NCBI GenBank assembly: GCA_963735175.1
Contig: CAVTJX010000005.1
Coordinates: forward strand, 1-64,000
Direction of reading: 5' to 3'
Length of the DNA stretch: 64,000 nt
Origin: CAVTJX01 sp963735175
GTDB lineage: Bacteria; Electryoneota; RPQS01
The translations under genes were made by a program, and so were the position numbers. Under the pieces are notes generated by a model. That model did not search any database and was not told the DNA's origin. It was given only the letters and a program-made list of their open reading frames with translations. Shown piece after piece: positions 26,501 to 36,720 of the stretch (its first letter is position 1; each line of letters starts with the position of its first letter).

Positions 26501-27997
26501 CTACTTTTTCCACGCGTGCCAGGTGCGGACTCTGTACGTGAGTACCAGTTCTTTTTCCGCTGGCACAGTCACGGGGAATTTAATCAGGTGTTTGGCGATT
26601 TCCTCGTAGGGCGCAGATGACTCAAGGATTTTCCACTGTTCGCCGAATTGTTCCAGCACGTCAATCTTAACGTCGGTGTCGCGGTCGTTGCGGATGCGGA
26701 CTTCCCGCGTGTTGTCCTGCCGCCCGTTCCACTTGCTTTCCGAAGCCAGGGACGCACGAGATACGCTGACTCCTTCGGCGAAGCCGACGCGGATAAGAAT
26801 CGGATCTTTTTCGGCCACCGCCGCCAGCCGGTCCTCGCCCACATATTCCGTGGCGCCGTTTTCACGGGCGCGGTAGATTTTGACTGGGCCGGCGGGCAGC
26901 GGCATCCCGAGGCCCACGCTGTCTGAGTTTACGGTGTGGGCGAATACGCCGATGCGATTGGGGCTTTTCCACCAGGCGTATTCGTAACTGGTGCGTGTCT
27001 TGATCGTTGCCGGGGCGAACAGCGAAAACTCCTTTTCGAGTCCGTTCGGCAGCGAGGTCTCCAGAGGCAGTGTGTAGAATTGCAGGCCGAAGAGCTGCTC
27101 GTGAGACGCGGATTCCGCAGAAGCTGCCACCATCATGGGATCTCGGAAATCGACGCCGTCGGCTTTCACCAGCATTCCGTTCGAGCGGCCGCCGCGCACA
27201 TGCATCTGGCCTTCGGGGTCCACTTTGAAGCCGGGCTGCTTGGCAAGAAGACTATTGGTGGCGGCGATCCGGCGATCGGTGCTGAGGCGTAGCCGCTTGG
27301 GTGGCGTATTCGTCTGGCCGGTGGCAAATGTAATCCGCGCGTGATCAAAGGTTTTACCCGCCGAATTCCACACCACCGCCGAGCCGCTAAACACGGCGAC
27401 GCTGTCACTGCCGGAGAGTTCGAGCAGATACCGCGCGTCCCAGTTCAATCCCAGCACCTCGTAGGCAGCCTCGACCTCGCGTTTTCCGGTTTCCGGGCAG
27501 CGGATCTTAAAGGTGAGTTCCGGCTTGGTCTGGTAATCGGAGGGGAGTTCGGGGAAGCGGTAGTTTTGGACTTCGTCCTGCCGGATCGTGCGCACGGCGC
27601 CGTCTGCCAGCTTCACCATGAAAAACGCCGTCCCGTTCTGGTCTTCACCCGGATCGCCCACCAGCACGCCGCTGACGGTAGAGCTGTCGCGCAGATAAAA
27701 GTCCAGCCGCTTACCCAGATAGTCATTCAGCAGCAGATCGTCGGTGACGTGATGATAACGGAAAGCCTGTTCGAGCAGCAGAAGGCTGTCGCCATAAAGC
27801 CGTACCGGCTCTTCAAGGATCAGTGGCGAGATGTCAGTGAAGTGGATTTCATTTTCACCGGCCACGAGGTTGAAGGTGCGTACATCGCGCACCACGGCGT
27901 AGTTCTGGTCGTAAATCGTTAACAGGACATGATCGGCAGCCGGCAAAGTGGCCGGCAGAAACCCGAGCAGCAGCAACAGACTCAGCAGCACTTTCAT
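26501..27997 (-). CDS. DUF4139-type exported protein with an embedded TonB-plug-like segment
   Basis: About 498 residues from the ATG at 27997 (GGAG upstream), giving a signal peptide MKVLLSLLLLLGFLPATLPAA; the frame upstream of it is not credible. The overall layout (N-terminal beta domain with VLLTIYDQNYAVV, then GLNWDARYLL, then a C-terminal region with IRNDRDTDVKIDV) is that of DUF4139 proteins. At residues about 252-290 it contains KQPGFKVDPEGQMHVRGG followed by RSNGMLVKADGVDFRDP, which closely resembles the plug box of FCB TonB-dependent receptors (RGGR-N----DG----DP). There is no beta-barrel for a receptor, so this is an unusual insertion or shared surface motif. Function unknown. Confidence 0.78.
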   Translation of the reverse strand: MKVLLSLLLLLGFLPATLPAADHVLLTIYDQNYAVVRDVRTFNLVAGENEIHFTDISPLILEEPVRLYGDSLLLLEQAFRYHHVTDDLLLNDYLGKRLDFYLRDSSTVSGVLVGDPGEDQNGTAFFMVKLADGAVRTIRQDEVQNYRFPELPSDYQTKPELTFKIRCPETGKREVEAAYEVLGLNWDARYLLELSGSDSVAVFSGSAVVWNSAGKTFDHARITFATGQTNTPPKRLRLSTDRRIAATNSLLAKQPGFKVDPEGQMHVRGGRSNGMLVKADGVDFRDPMMVAASAESASHEQLFGLQFYTLPLETSLPNGLEKEFSLFAPATIKTRTSYEYAWWKSPNRIGVFAHTVNSDSVGLGMPLPAGPVKIYRARENGATEYVGEDRLAAVAEKDPILIRVGFAEGVSVSRASLASESKWNGRQDNTREVRIRNDRDTDVKIDVLEQFGEQWKILESSAPYEEIAKHLIKFPVTVPAEKELVLTYRVRTWHAWKK

Positions 27998-28083
27998 GGC
28001 AGGTCTCCGGATAGGTGGATAATGAGGCAGCTGGCGGGCGAACCGCCTCGGAAACGGCAACACAATCAAATCAAAGATACAAT

Positions 28084-29639
28084 ATGTTTCTTCGTTTGTC
28101 AACAGCCGCGGAGCCCCGCTCTGCGCCGGGTTGGGGGGCGTTGATGCCGCTTTTCGCGCTCGCCGTCGTCAAGCTCGCGCTACACCTCGTGTTTCAGGGG
28201 CGGTACGGGTATTTTATCGACGAGCTGTATTACTACGCCTGCGCCGATCACGTAAGCTGGGGCTACGTCGATCATCCGCCGTTCTCGATGGCATTGCTCG
28301 CCGTGAACCGCGCGCTTTTCGGCACTTCACTCATGGCGCTGCACTGGCTGCCCGCGCTGCTGGGAGCGGTGACCGTCTTTCTTACGGGGCTGCTGACGCG
28401 TGAATTGGGCGGCGGCAAATTTGCGCAGATCATCGCCGCCCTGTGCGTGATTATCAATCCGCTTTACCTGTTCATGCACAATTACTACAGCATGAACAGC
28501 TACGATATATTTTTCTGGGCGCTGAGTTTCTATTTGCTGATCCGCCTGATTAAAACGCAAAAGCCCACGCTCTGGCTCATGCTGGGATTAGTGTTGGGAC
28601 TGGGACTGCTGAACAAAATCGACGTGTTGTGGCTGGGGACGGGAATCTTTGCGGGTTTGATTTTCACTCCCGAGCGCCGCTGGCTGAAGACGCCGTGGCC
28701 GTATGTCGCCGCCGCCATCGCCGCGCTGCTGTTTCTGCCGCATGTGCTCTGGCAGATCCACTACGGTTGGCCGACGCTCGAGTTCATTCACAACGCTACT
28801 GCTTATAAGTACGCGGGCATCACGCGCGGCGCGTTTCTGTTCGCGCTCTGTGTGGAGATGCACCCGCTGGCGCTGCCGGTCTGGCTCACAGGATTGGGGT
28901 CGCTGCTCTGGGGCGGAACTGAAGCGGTTCCGGCCGCTGGGAATCGTGTGGCTGACGGTATTCGCGATGCTCTTCGTCATGGGCCACAGCAAAGGTGAGT
29001 ACATGGCGCCGGTTCTGCCGGTGCTGCTGGCGGCGGGCGGCGTGGCCATAGAGGCATTTGCGCGGCGATGGCTGTGGCTTAGACCGGTGATGATCGCACT
29101 GCTGATCGCCGGCGGAGCGCTGTTAGCGCCACTGACGCTGCCGGTGTTACCCGTGGAAACCTTCATTCGCTATTCGCAGTGGCTCGGCCTTCAGGCGGGC
29201 AACGCGGAGAGCAAGGAATTGGGCGTTTTGCCACAGCACTATGCGGATATGTTCGGCTGGGAAAAAGTCGCGGCCACCGTGGCGCGAGCGTATCATCGCT
29301 TGCCACCGGAGGAGCAGGCCGCCTGCGCGATTCTCGCAACCAACTACGGACAGGCGGGGGCGATTGATTTCTTTGGTGGGAAGTACGGTTTGCCCAAAGC
29401 CATCGGAACCCAGAACACCTACTGGCTGTGGGGACCGGGACGCTATGACGGCCGCGTGCATGATCAAGCTCTACGGCACGCGCGGCGATCTGGAAAAATA
29501 CTTCACCTCCGTCGAGGCCGCCGACACGATCCGCGCGAAATATGTGATGCCTTACGAAAATAATATTCCGCTGTGGATCTGTCGCGGATTGCAGCAGCCG
29601 ATTGCCGAGGCCTGGCCGCGGCTCAAACACTACGAATAA
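28084..29639 (+). CDS. Glycosyltransferase family 39 (ArnT/PMT-like) membrane protein (two frameshifts)
   Basis: About 517 residues once repaired. The start is uncertain (ATG 28084 or 28144). The N-terminal hallmark is GYFIDELYYYACADHVSWGYVDHPP, spanning about residues 40-65, with the catalytic Asp-Glu of the first periplasmic loop as in PMT/ArnT family enzymes that transfer sugars from polyprenyl phosphate. Many TM helices follow. Frame shifts of +1 occur near 28915 (SLLWG to ELKRFRPLG) and near 29453 (GRYDGR to CMIKLYGTRG). After repair the protein ends RLKHYE. It is divergently transcribed from the DUF4139 gene. The acceptor is unknown. Confidence 0.85.
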
Positions 29640-29645
29640 AAACAG

Positions 29646-29672
29646 AAGGCACCGCCGCGGCGGTGCCTTTTA
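29646..29672. terminator. Bidirectional terminator
   Basis: A perfect 24-bp palindrome starting AAGGCACCGCCG, followed by TTTT, between the glycosyltransferase and the convergent cupredoxin gene. Confidence 0.85.
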
Positions 29673-29692
29673 CTCGCTGGTGAACTTTCGGT

Positions 29693-30097
29693 TTATTGAA
29701 CGACGATGGTGCCCCGCATCCCCGTGTGAATCGCGCAGAAATACGGGAAACTGCCCGCCGTGGTAAAGGTATGGCTGAAGGTGCCGTTCTGGGCGAGATT
29801 ACCGCTGCTGAATGCGCCGCTGGGACTGCCCGGCGCCCCGCTCGTGACGGTGTGCGCCACACCGTCATGATTGGTCCACGTGACGGTGGTACCGACGGCT
29901 ACCGTCAGCGATCCCGGAGCGAACGCCATGCCCTGAATCGAGACTTGATTGGGGCCTGGATTCTGATCGCCCCCGCCGTTATTGCCGTAAGGATTGCTGT
30001 TGCTGTCTTTGCTGCAGCCAATTGCCAGCGCCAGCAATGCCACCGCCAGGAACGGCAGCAGCGCCGGGCGCCTGAGTCCGGTCTCGAAGCCTCTCAT
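29693..30097 (-). CDS. Plastocyanin-like cupredoxin lipoprotein
   Basis: About 134 residues from the ATG at 30097 (AAAGGAG upstream). The lipoprotein signal ends in lipobox AIGC, followed by a Gly/Asn-rich spacer. The type-1 copper ligands are in the expected order: His in GVAHTVTSG, then Cys-His-Met in YFCAIHTGMRG. It probably carries electrons at the outer face of the inner membrane or in the periplasm. No partner is encoded nearby. Confidence 0.9.
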   Translation of the reverse strand: MRGFETGLRRPALLPFLAVALLALAIGCSKDSNSNPYGNNGGGDQNPGPNQVSIQGMAFAPGSLTVAVGTTVTWTNHDGVAHTVTSGAPGSPSGAFSSGNLAQNGTFSHTFTTAGSFPYFCAIHTGMRGTIVVQ

Positions 30098-30422
30098 ACC
30101 GAACTCCTTTGAATTCCCTGATGGATTGCGGGTCACCTCAGGGTACAGTATTTATACTCGCGGGTCCATAAATGGTTCAACTCGTAGGATATGGGTAAAA
30201 GCAATAACAGAGAAGATTATTCGCTATATATGCGTACTATTGCGTTGTTTAGATCTAATATCGTGCCATTTCGGGCTGTATTCGTGCATCACCACGCAAC
30301 GATTACCCGTCGCACCTCCGTTGGAGGATTAGAACCGGCAACTCGGAGTGCCTGAATCACGGCCCATATTGCACGGCTCTCTATGGGCTGCCGCACTTTC
30401 GGGACGTGGTGGGACTGAGACG
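30098..30422. other. Intergenic region between the cupredoxin gene and aconitase
   Basis: No gene seen. AT-rich around 30180-30260, consistent with divergent promoters. Confidence 0.4.
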
Positions 30423-30451
30423 TTGAATTCCGCGCAGGAATTTTGTAAATT
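30423..30451 (+). promoter_or_regulatory. Putative sigma-70 promoter of aconitase
   Basis: TTGAAT (30423-30428), 17 bp, TAAATT (30446-30451), about 60 nt before the start codon. Confidence 0.5.
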
Positions 30452-30512
30452 GTCTCTATTGTGGTCTCAAATTTTCCAATTCGATTTACATAATTTTCAA
30501 ACGGAGTCCCTC

Positions 30513-32787
30513 ATGGTTCGTGTGGAATCCTCACCGGAGTTCGTAGCGGATGTCTACGGCAAAATGGAACAACGGTTGGCCGTGATTCGCAAGCGGCTCA
30601 ATCGGCCGCTGTCCCTGGCCGAAAAACTGATTTTCGGGCACCTCGATGAGCCTGCTGCCGCTGATGTGACTCCCGGCAAGGCCTATATTCAACTCCGGCC
30701 CGACCGCGTGGCCATGCAGGATGCCACGGCGCAGATGGCGCTGTTGCAGTTCATGTCGGCGGGACTGAAAAACGCCGCCGTTCCCAGCACCGTGCATTGC
30801 GACCATTTGATTCTCGCTCGTCAGGGCGCGAAGTAAGGATTTGCCCGCCGCACAGGACATGAATGCCGAGGTTTACGACTTCCTGCGCACCGTGGCGGCC
30901 AAGTTCGGCATCGGTTTCTGGAAACCGGGCGCGGGCATTATCCATCAGGTCGTCTTCGAGAATTACGCGTTTCCCGGCGGGATGATGATCGGCACGGATT
31001 CGCACACGCCCAACGCGGGCGGACTCGGCATGTTCGCCTCGGGTGTGGGCGGCGCGGATGCGGTGGACGTGATGGCCGGTCTGCCGTGGGAAGTGCTCAT
31101 GCCCAAGCGCATCGGCGTGCATCTGAAGGGTTCGCTGCACGGCTGGACCGCGCCGAAAGACGTGATCCTCGTGCTGCTGGGCATCCTTACGGTCAAGGGC
31201 GGCACCAACGCCGTCATCGAATATTTCGGACCGGGTACGGAAAGCATCTCCTGCACCGGCAAGGCGACCATCACCAACATGGGCGCGGAACTTGGCGCGA
31301 CGACCTCGATTTTCCCCTACGATTCGCGGATGGAAGCCTATCTGCGCGCGACCGAGCGCGGCGCGATTGCCGATCTGGCGACCAAGCATCGTGCGCTGCT
31401 GGGCGCGGACGCGGAAGTCTTGGCCGCGCCGGATAAGTACTTTGATCGCGTCGTGGAAATCGACCTCGACACGCTCGAACCGTATGTCGTCGGCCCGCAC
31501 AGCCCCGACGCCGCGCGGCCCGTTTCCAAACTGGCGGCGGCGGCCAAAGACGGCGGCTGGCCGCTGGCGCTGAAGAGCGCGCTGATCGGTTCGTGCACGA
31601 ATTCGTCATACGAGGACATCTCGCGCGCGGCGGACATCGCCGATCAGGCCACCGCCCAGGGGTTGAAGTCGTCGATTCCGTTTTATGTCACGCCGGGCAG
31701 CGACGTGATCATGCGGACCATCGAACGCGACGGCCAGATGCAGCGCCTCGAACGAGTCGGCGCCATCGTGCTCGCCAACGCCTGCGGTCCGTGCATCGGC
31801 CAGTGGAAGCGCGACGACGTCAAGGAAGGCGAAGCGAATTCGATCATCTCTTCCTACAACCGCAACTTCCCCGGTCGCAACGACGGCAGCAACGCCACGC
31901 TCTCGTTCATCGCCAGTCCGGAAATTACCGTGGCTTACGGGTTGGCGGGAACGCTCGCCTTCAATCCGCTGTCGGATCCACTGCCGGGGAAGACTTTCAA
32001 GTTCGCACCGCCCAAGCCCGCGCGGGATATTCCGGAACACGGCTTCGTGCGCGATTTCTCAGGCTACATCGCCCCGCCGGAAGATACCTCCAAAGTGCAG
32101 GTGTCGGTGAAGCCGGATTCCAACCGCCTGCAGGAACTGAGCGCCTTCGCCGCCTGGGACGGAAAGGACTTCGTCGACCTGCCGCTGCTGCTGAAAGCCA
32201 AGGGCAAGTGCACGACGGATCACATTTCTCCCGCCGGCAAGTGGCTGCGTTTCCGCGGTCATCTCGACAATATTTCCGACAACATGTTCTCCGGCGCGGT
32301 CAATGCCTTCACGGGCGAAGCCGGCAAAATCACCCATCCGCTCACGAAGGCGGAACATGTGGACGTCTCCAAAGTGGCGCGTGACTTGAAGAGTCAGGGC
32401 CTGCGCTGGGTCGTGGTGGGCGATGAGAACTACGGCGAAGGTTCCTCGCGTGAGCACGCGGCCATGTCGCCGCGCTGGCTGGGCGGCGCCGCCGTCATCA
32501 CCCGCAGCTTCGCCCGCATCCACGAATCGAATCTGAAGAAGCAGGGCATCCTGCCGCTGACCTTCGAGCAGCCCGCCGATTACGAAAAAGTGCGCGAAGG
32601 CGACCGGCTCTCGATCCTCGGCCTGAAAGATCTCGCCCCCGGCAAGCCGCTCTGAAGCTGGTCATTCGCCACGCGGACGGCACTCACGGACGAGGCCGCG
32701 CTCAAGCAGTCGCTGAACACCGAGCAGATCGTGTGGTTCAAGGACGGCGGCGCGTTGAATGCGATGCGGAAGCGGCAACGTGCCTGA
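30513..32787 (+). CDS. acn: Aconitate hydratase, mitochondrial-type (three frameshifts)
   Basis: About 757 residues once repaired; GGAG is 6 nt before the ATG. It isomerises citrate and isocitrate in the TCA cycle through a 4Fe-4S cluster. Cluster cysteines: CTNSSYEDISRAAD, and NACGPCIGQWKR with two. Other signatures: STVHCDHL, IGTDSHTPNAGGLGM and SREHAAMSPR. Breaks: an extra T near 30834 (GAK|KDLPAAQ), a one-base loss near 32654 (PL|KLVIRHADGT) and a one-base gain near 32685, after which TEQIVWFKDGGALNAM matches the usual C-terminus. Each break is single-base and the sequence on both sides is well conserved. Confidence 0.92.
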
Positions 32788-32817
32788 GAGGCCGCAGGAC
32801 GCGATCAGAAATTAATC

Positions 32818-32847
32818 AAGCCCCGGTTCACGTTGAACCGGGGCTTT
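32818..32847. terminator. Bidirectional terminator
   Basis: AAGCCCCGGTTCA and TGAACCGGGGCTT form a 13-bp stem between aconitase and the convergent acetyltransferase gene. Confidence 0.85.
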
Positions 32848-32906
32848 CCTTGGGTACGGCGTGCGGAGACGCGCCGCGCCGGGAATCTGACGATAACCGA
32901 TCTACT

Positions 32907-33479
32907 TCAGGAATGCTGGTACTTGTCCCATACCGGTTCCCACTCCTCGCGGAAGCAGGCCAGCAGGATCTCGTCCCAATATTTTCCGTCGCGGTAGTAT
33001 TGCGCGATGCGGCGGCCTTCTTCGCGATAGCCGCACTTCAGATTGTAGCGCCAGCTCGCCGTGTTGAACTCGAGCGCCGACGAGTAGATCTTGCGCAGGT
33101 TCAGCGTGTGGAAGGCGAAATGCAGGAGCTGCATCTTGGCGTCCGTCGCGTAGCCCTGGCCCCAGCAGTCCTTCTCGCCGATGAGCGTGCCGGTGAACGC
33201 CGTGCCATCGCGCCAACTGATGCCGTGCATGCCCATTGAACCGATATGCCGCCCGGCCTGTGTTTCGATGGCGAGGATGAAGCCCGTCGCGTTCTTGCGC
33301 ATTTTCTCCAGCCATTCGCGTTCGTCCTGCATCGACATGGGGAAGATCTGCAGGAGCCCGCGCGTGATCTCCGCATCGTTGATCCAGCGCTGCATGTGGG
33401 GCAAATCCGTCTCTTCGACGGGGCGCAGGACCACCTTGTGGCCCTTTAAAAAAACGACGCGCGCGGCTTCTTCAGGCAT
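32907..33479 (-). CDS. GNAT-family N-acetyltransferase (RimJ/RimL-like)
   Basis: 190 residues. It has the Acetyltransf_3 layout: LRPVEETDLPHMQRW at the N-terminus, the strand/motif A region GEKDCWGQGYATDAKMQLL (acetyl-CoA pyrophosphate loop Q/R-x-x-G-x-A as GQGYAT), and motif B ALEFNTASWRYNLKCGYREEG. It starts 11 bp after the second permease stop and is probably the last gene of the exporter operon. The acceptor is unknown. Confidence 0.88.
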   Translation of the reverse strand: MPEEAARVVFLKGHKVVLRPVEETDLPHMQRWINDAEITRGLLQIFPMSMQDEREWLEKMRKNATGFILAIETQAGRHIGSMGMHGISWRDGTAFTGTLIGEKDCWGQGYATDAKMQLLHFAFHTLNLRKIYSSALEFNTASWRYNLKCGYREEGRRIAQYYRDGKYWDEILLACFREEWEPVWDKYQHS

Positions 33480-33490
33480 GGGATTTTCGG

Positions 33491-34771
33491 TTATTCGTGA
33501 CGGAGGGCTTCAATCGGATCGAGCCGCGCGGCGCGAATCGCCGGCCACATGCCGAAGCCGACACCCACCAGCGAACAGAAAATAATCGCCAGCAGCACCG
33601 CGCCCATGGGCACGGGCGCGGGATATTGCAACTTGGCGTTGACGACGACAGCGACGGCGTAGCCGAGGACGATGCCGATCGCGCCGCCGACCTCGGAAAG
33701 CATCACCGACTCGATCAGAAACTGCCGCAGAATCGAGCGCTTGGTGCCGCCGAGGGCTTTGCGCAAGCCGATCTCGCGCGTGCGTTCGGTGACGGAGACG
33801 AGCATGATGTTCATGATGCCGATACCGGCGACGAGCAGCGAAACGGCGGTGATGCCGAACGCCGCGTAGCCCACCCACCCGGTCATCTGATTGAACGAAT
33901 CCTGCAGCATGTCCGGCGTCCACATCGCGAAGTTATTGGGCTGGCCTGGTTTGAGGCCGCGTTCGGCGCGCAGCACTTCGATCACTTCCTGCTGCGCGTC
34001 GGCGTAGGATTCGGCGCTCCAGGCCTGGATGGTCATGTTCACGCTGCGTTCGCGGTTGTTCCATTCGTTGCGTTTGCCGAACATGCGGTAGAAGGTGGGC
34101 AGCGGAATCCAGTTGATATTGTCGCGGCTTTCGCCGAGCATCGCGCCGCGGGCTTCAAATACGCCCACCACTTCGAACTTCTCGGCGCCGACACGGATGG
34201 TCTCGCCGATGGGATTCATCCCTTCGAACAGCGACCGCTGCACCTCGTCGCTGATCACGATCACGTGGCGCGCCGCCGCCGCGTCCTGTTCGGTCAGCGG
34301 CCGCCCCTGGGCCACGAAGTAGCCGTTGTTGTCGCCGAATTCGACGGAACCGCCGGCGACGTTTTGCCGGGCGTTGGATTCCAGCGCGCCGCGGCGCATG
34401 ATGATCCCGAAGGTCCAGTCCTCAACGCCCACGCGCCGCACGGAGGGCGCGCGCTCGCGAATCGCGTCGGCGTATTCCGCCCGGATCGGCGGCCGGTTCT
34501 CGCGCCGGTGCGGACCCATGTGGAAACCCATGTTCTGGTCGTACTGCTGCACCTGGAACACGTTCACCGAAAGCGCGTTGCGCATGTTGGTGTCGATGGA
34601 ATTCTTGATGCCGCCCAGCACCGTCATCATGCCGATGATCGTCGTCACGCCGATGACCACGCCGATCAGCGTCAGGAACGCGCGCATCTTGTGCGCGCGC
34701 ATCGCGTCGAGCGCCATTTTCAGCGATTCCCAGAGCGAGGCCAGGAAGATCATACTGCGCGATCCCATCAT
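33491..34771 (-). CDS. MacB-type ABC transporter permease (FtsX family), second copy
   Basis: 426 residues. It has the MacB_PCD/FtsX layout: a TM helix after an amphipathic start (MRAHKMRAFLTLIGVVIGVTTII), a large periplasmic domain (about 55-290), then three C-terminal TMs beginning GIGIMNIMLVSVTERTREIG, and the end RLDPIEALRHE. It has no ATPase domain. It overlaps the stop of the preceding permease (TAATG). With its partner it probably forms a heteromeric mechanotransmission exporter that works with the adaptor and separate ATPase encoded upstream. Substrate unknown. Confidence 0.93.
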   Translation of the reverse strand: MMGSRSMIFLASLWESLKMALDAMRAHKMRAFLTLIGVVIGVTTIIGMMTVLGGIKNSIDTNMRNALSVNVFQVQQYDQNMGFHMGPHRRENRPPIRAEYADAIRERAPSVRRVGVEDWTFGIIMRRGALESNARQNVAGGSVEFGDNNGYFVAQGRPLTEQDAAAARHVIVISDEVQRSLFEGMNPIGETIRVGAEKFEVVGVFEARGAMLGESRDNINWIPLPTFYRMFGKRNEWNNRERSVNMTIQAWSAESYADAQQEVIEVLRAERGLKPGQPNNFAMWTPDMLQDSFNQMTGWVGYAAFGITAVSLLVAGIGIMNIMLVSVTERTREIGLRKALGGTKRSILRQFLIESVMLSEVGGAIGIVLGYAVAVVVNAKLQYPAPVPMGAVLLAIIFCSLVGVGFGMWPAIRAARLDPIEALRHE

Positions 34772-35991
34772 TACTCCTGTCTCAACGCTTCAATCGGCGA
34801 GAGCCGCGCCGCCTTGAGGGCGGGATACAGCCCGAAGAAAATACCCACAATCGCCGAAAAGGCGATCCCGAAACCCACGACCCATACCGGCATGGATGTC
34901 GGAATGAAATTATTCATCGCCCGGCTGCCCGCATAAGCCAGCCCCACGCCCGCCAGGCCGCCGAGCGAACAGATCGCGGCCGATTCCAGGAGAAACTGCC
35001 ACGCGACCATCCAGCGGCGCGCGCCCAGCGCTTTGCGCAACCCGATTTCGCTCGTCCGTTCGGTGACGGAGACGAGCATGATGTTCATGATCCCGATGCC
35101 GCCCACCAGCAGCGAAATCGCCGCGATCAGCACGCCACCGGCGTAAATCGAGCCCGTTACCTGGCGGTAGGCCTGCATGATCATGTTCTGACCGTTGATG
35201 CCAAAGTTGTTGGGTTCCACGGGTGAGAGCTTGCGCACCCGGCGCATGATGCCGCGCAGTTCCCACTCGAGATCCTCCACCGGCGCGCCGTCGGCCGCTT
35301 TGGCCACGATGTTCATATCCGAGCGCTTGCCGAACCGCTTCGTGAAAGCGCTGATGGGGATGATCACGAAATCGTCCATGTTCTGTCCGAAGAACCGTCC
35401 CATCTTCGCGTTGACGCCGATCACGCGGAATTTCTGTCCGCCGACGTCGATCCGCTGGTCGAGCGGCCCGGTGTTCTGGTCGAACAATTGTTCGGCGATC
35501 CCCGAGCCGATGACGGCCACCTGCCGGTTGTGCGTCACGTCGTCCTGATTGACGAAACGGCCAAGGTCGATGCGCGTGGAATTCGTGATCAGGTAATCTT
35601 CCGAAACGCCCATCACCTGCACGCGCGTCAGCCGGTTGGCGCGGTAAGCCACCGAGCGCTCGGTCTGGGCGAACGGACTGACAGCCACGGCGAGCTGCGA
35701 CATCGCGCGCACTTCGTCGGCCATCTCGGCTTCGAGGACGGGCCGCTTCGCCATCTGCCGCCAGTTATCGCTGAACCAGTCCCACCGCGAAATATAGAGC
35801 GTGTTGGATCCTAGAAAGCTGAACTGTCCGGCCACCGCTTTATTCAAACCGAGAATCACCGTCACCATCAGGATCACCGTGGTGACGCCGATGAGGATGC
35901 CCAGCGTCGTGAGGACGGCGCGCAGCTTGTTGGCGCGCAGCGCGCCGAAGGAGATGCGCAGTCCTTCCAGCAGGTCGGTCGCGATCCGCAT
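34771..35991 (-). CDS. MacB-type ABC transporter permease (FtsX family), first copy
   Basis: 406 residues, paralogous to the next gene: LRANKLRAVLTTLGILIGVTTVI at the first TM, periplasmic domain, VGGIGIMNIMLVSVTERTSEIG, and the end RLSPIEALRQE. It lies 6 bp after the ATPase stop. Two different permeases in one operon suggest a heterodimer rather than the usual MacB homodimer. Confidence 0.93.
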   Translation of the reverse strand: MRIATDLLEGLRISFGALRANKLRAVLTTLGILIGVTTVILMVTVILGLNKAVAGQFSFLGSNTLYISRWDWFSDNWRQMAKRPVLEAEMADEVRAMSQLAVAVSPFAQTERSVAYRANRLTRVQVMGVSEDYLITNSTRIDLGRFVNQDDVTHNRQVAVIGSGIAEQLFDQNTGPLDQRIDVGGQKFRVIGVNAKMGRFFGQNMDDFVIIPISAFTKRFGKRSDMNIVAKAADGAPVEDLEWELRGIMRRVRKLSPVEPNNFGINGQNMIMQAYRQVTGSIYAGGVLIAAISLLVGGIGIMNIMLVSVTERTSEIGLRKALGARRWMVAWQFLLESAAICSLGGLAGVGLAYAGSRAMNNFIPTSMPVWVVGFGIAFSAIVGIFFGLYPALKAARLSPIEALRQE

Positions 35992-35997
35992 GACGGC

Positions 35998-36720
35998 TCA
36001 GCCTTCCTTCCGTTGGTCCGATTCGATCAGGCCGTCGCGCAGCCGGACGATGCGCTTCGTGTGCCGCGCCACGTCCTCCTCGTGCGTCACGAGCACCACC
36101 GTGTTGCCCTCGGTGTGAATGCGCTCGAAAATCGCCATGATCTCCTCGCCCGTCTTGCTGTCGAGGTTGCCGGTGGGCTCGTCCGCCAGGATCAAACTGG
36201 GATTCGTGACGAGCGCGCGGGCAATCGCCACGCGCTGCCGTTGGCCGCCCGAGAGTTCGTTGGGCCGGTGGTGCATGCGGTCGTCGAGGCCCACGGCGGC
36301 GAGCGCGTCCTTCGCCTTCTGGCGGCGCGTGGACGACTTCATCCCGGCGTAGATCAGCGGCAGCTCCACGTTATGCAGCGCCGTCGCCCGCGGCAGCAGG
36401 TTGAACGTTTGAAAAACGAAGCCGATGCGGCGGTTGCGAATGTCCGCCAGTTGGCTGTCGGTCAGCCCGGCCACGTTTTCACCCGCGAGATAATAATCGC
36501 CCGAGGTCGGCGTGTCGAGGCAGCCCAGCAGGTTCATCAGCGTCGATTTGCCCGAGCCCGACGGGCCCATGATCGCCAGGTAATCGCTGGCGCCGATGAG
36601 CAGATCCACGCCGCGCAGCGCGCGCACTTCCTCGTTGCCGACTTTATAGGTCTTAACGAGGTCGCGGATCTCGATCAGGTGTCCGTTGGGACTTTGTGCG
36701 GTCGAGGCGTTATGCTTCAT
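35998..36720 (-). CDS. ABC transporter ATPase (MacB/LolD-like)
   Basis: 240 residues from the ATG at 36720, which overlaps the adaptor stop (TAATG); the frame is open further upstream but that is adaptor-coding DNA. Walker A is GPSGSGKST, the signature is LSGGQRQRVAIARAL, Walker B is LILADEPTGNLD, and the H-loop is VTHEED. The extension DLVKTYKVGNEEVRALRGVD is typical of the LolD/MacB subfamily. It powers the two FtsX-type permeases encoded next. Confidence 0.94.
   Translation of the reverse strand: MKHNASTAQSPNGHLIEIRDLVKTYKVGNEEVRALRGVDLLIGASDYLAIMGPSGSGKSTLMNLLGCLDTPTSGDYYLAGENVAGLTDSQLADIRNRRIGFVFQTFNLLPRATALHNVELPLIYAGMKSSTRRQKAKDALAAVGLDDRMHHRPNELSGGQRQRVAIARALVTNPSLILADEPTGNLDSKTGEEIMAIFERIHTEGNTVVLVTHEEDVARHTKRIVRLRDGLIESDQRKEG

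Noticed and set aside
33497..34936. 479-codon plus-strand frame opposite the second permease
   Set aside because: His/Arg-rich antisense of a clear FtsX permease, a high-GC shadow.
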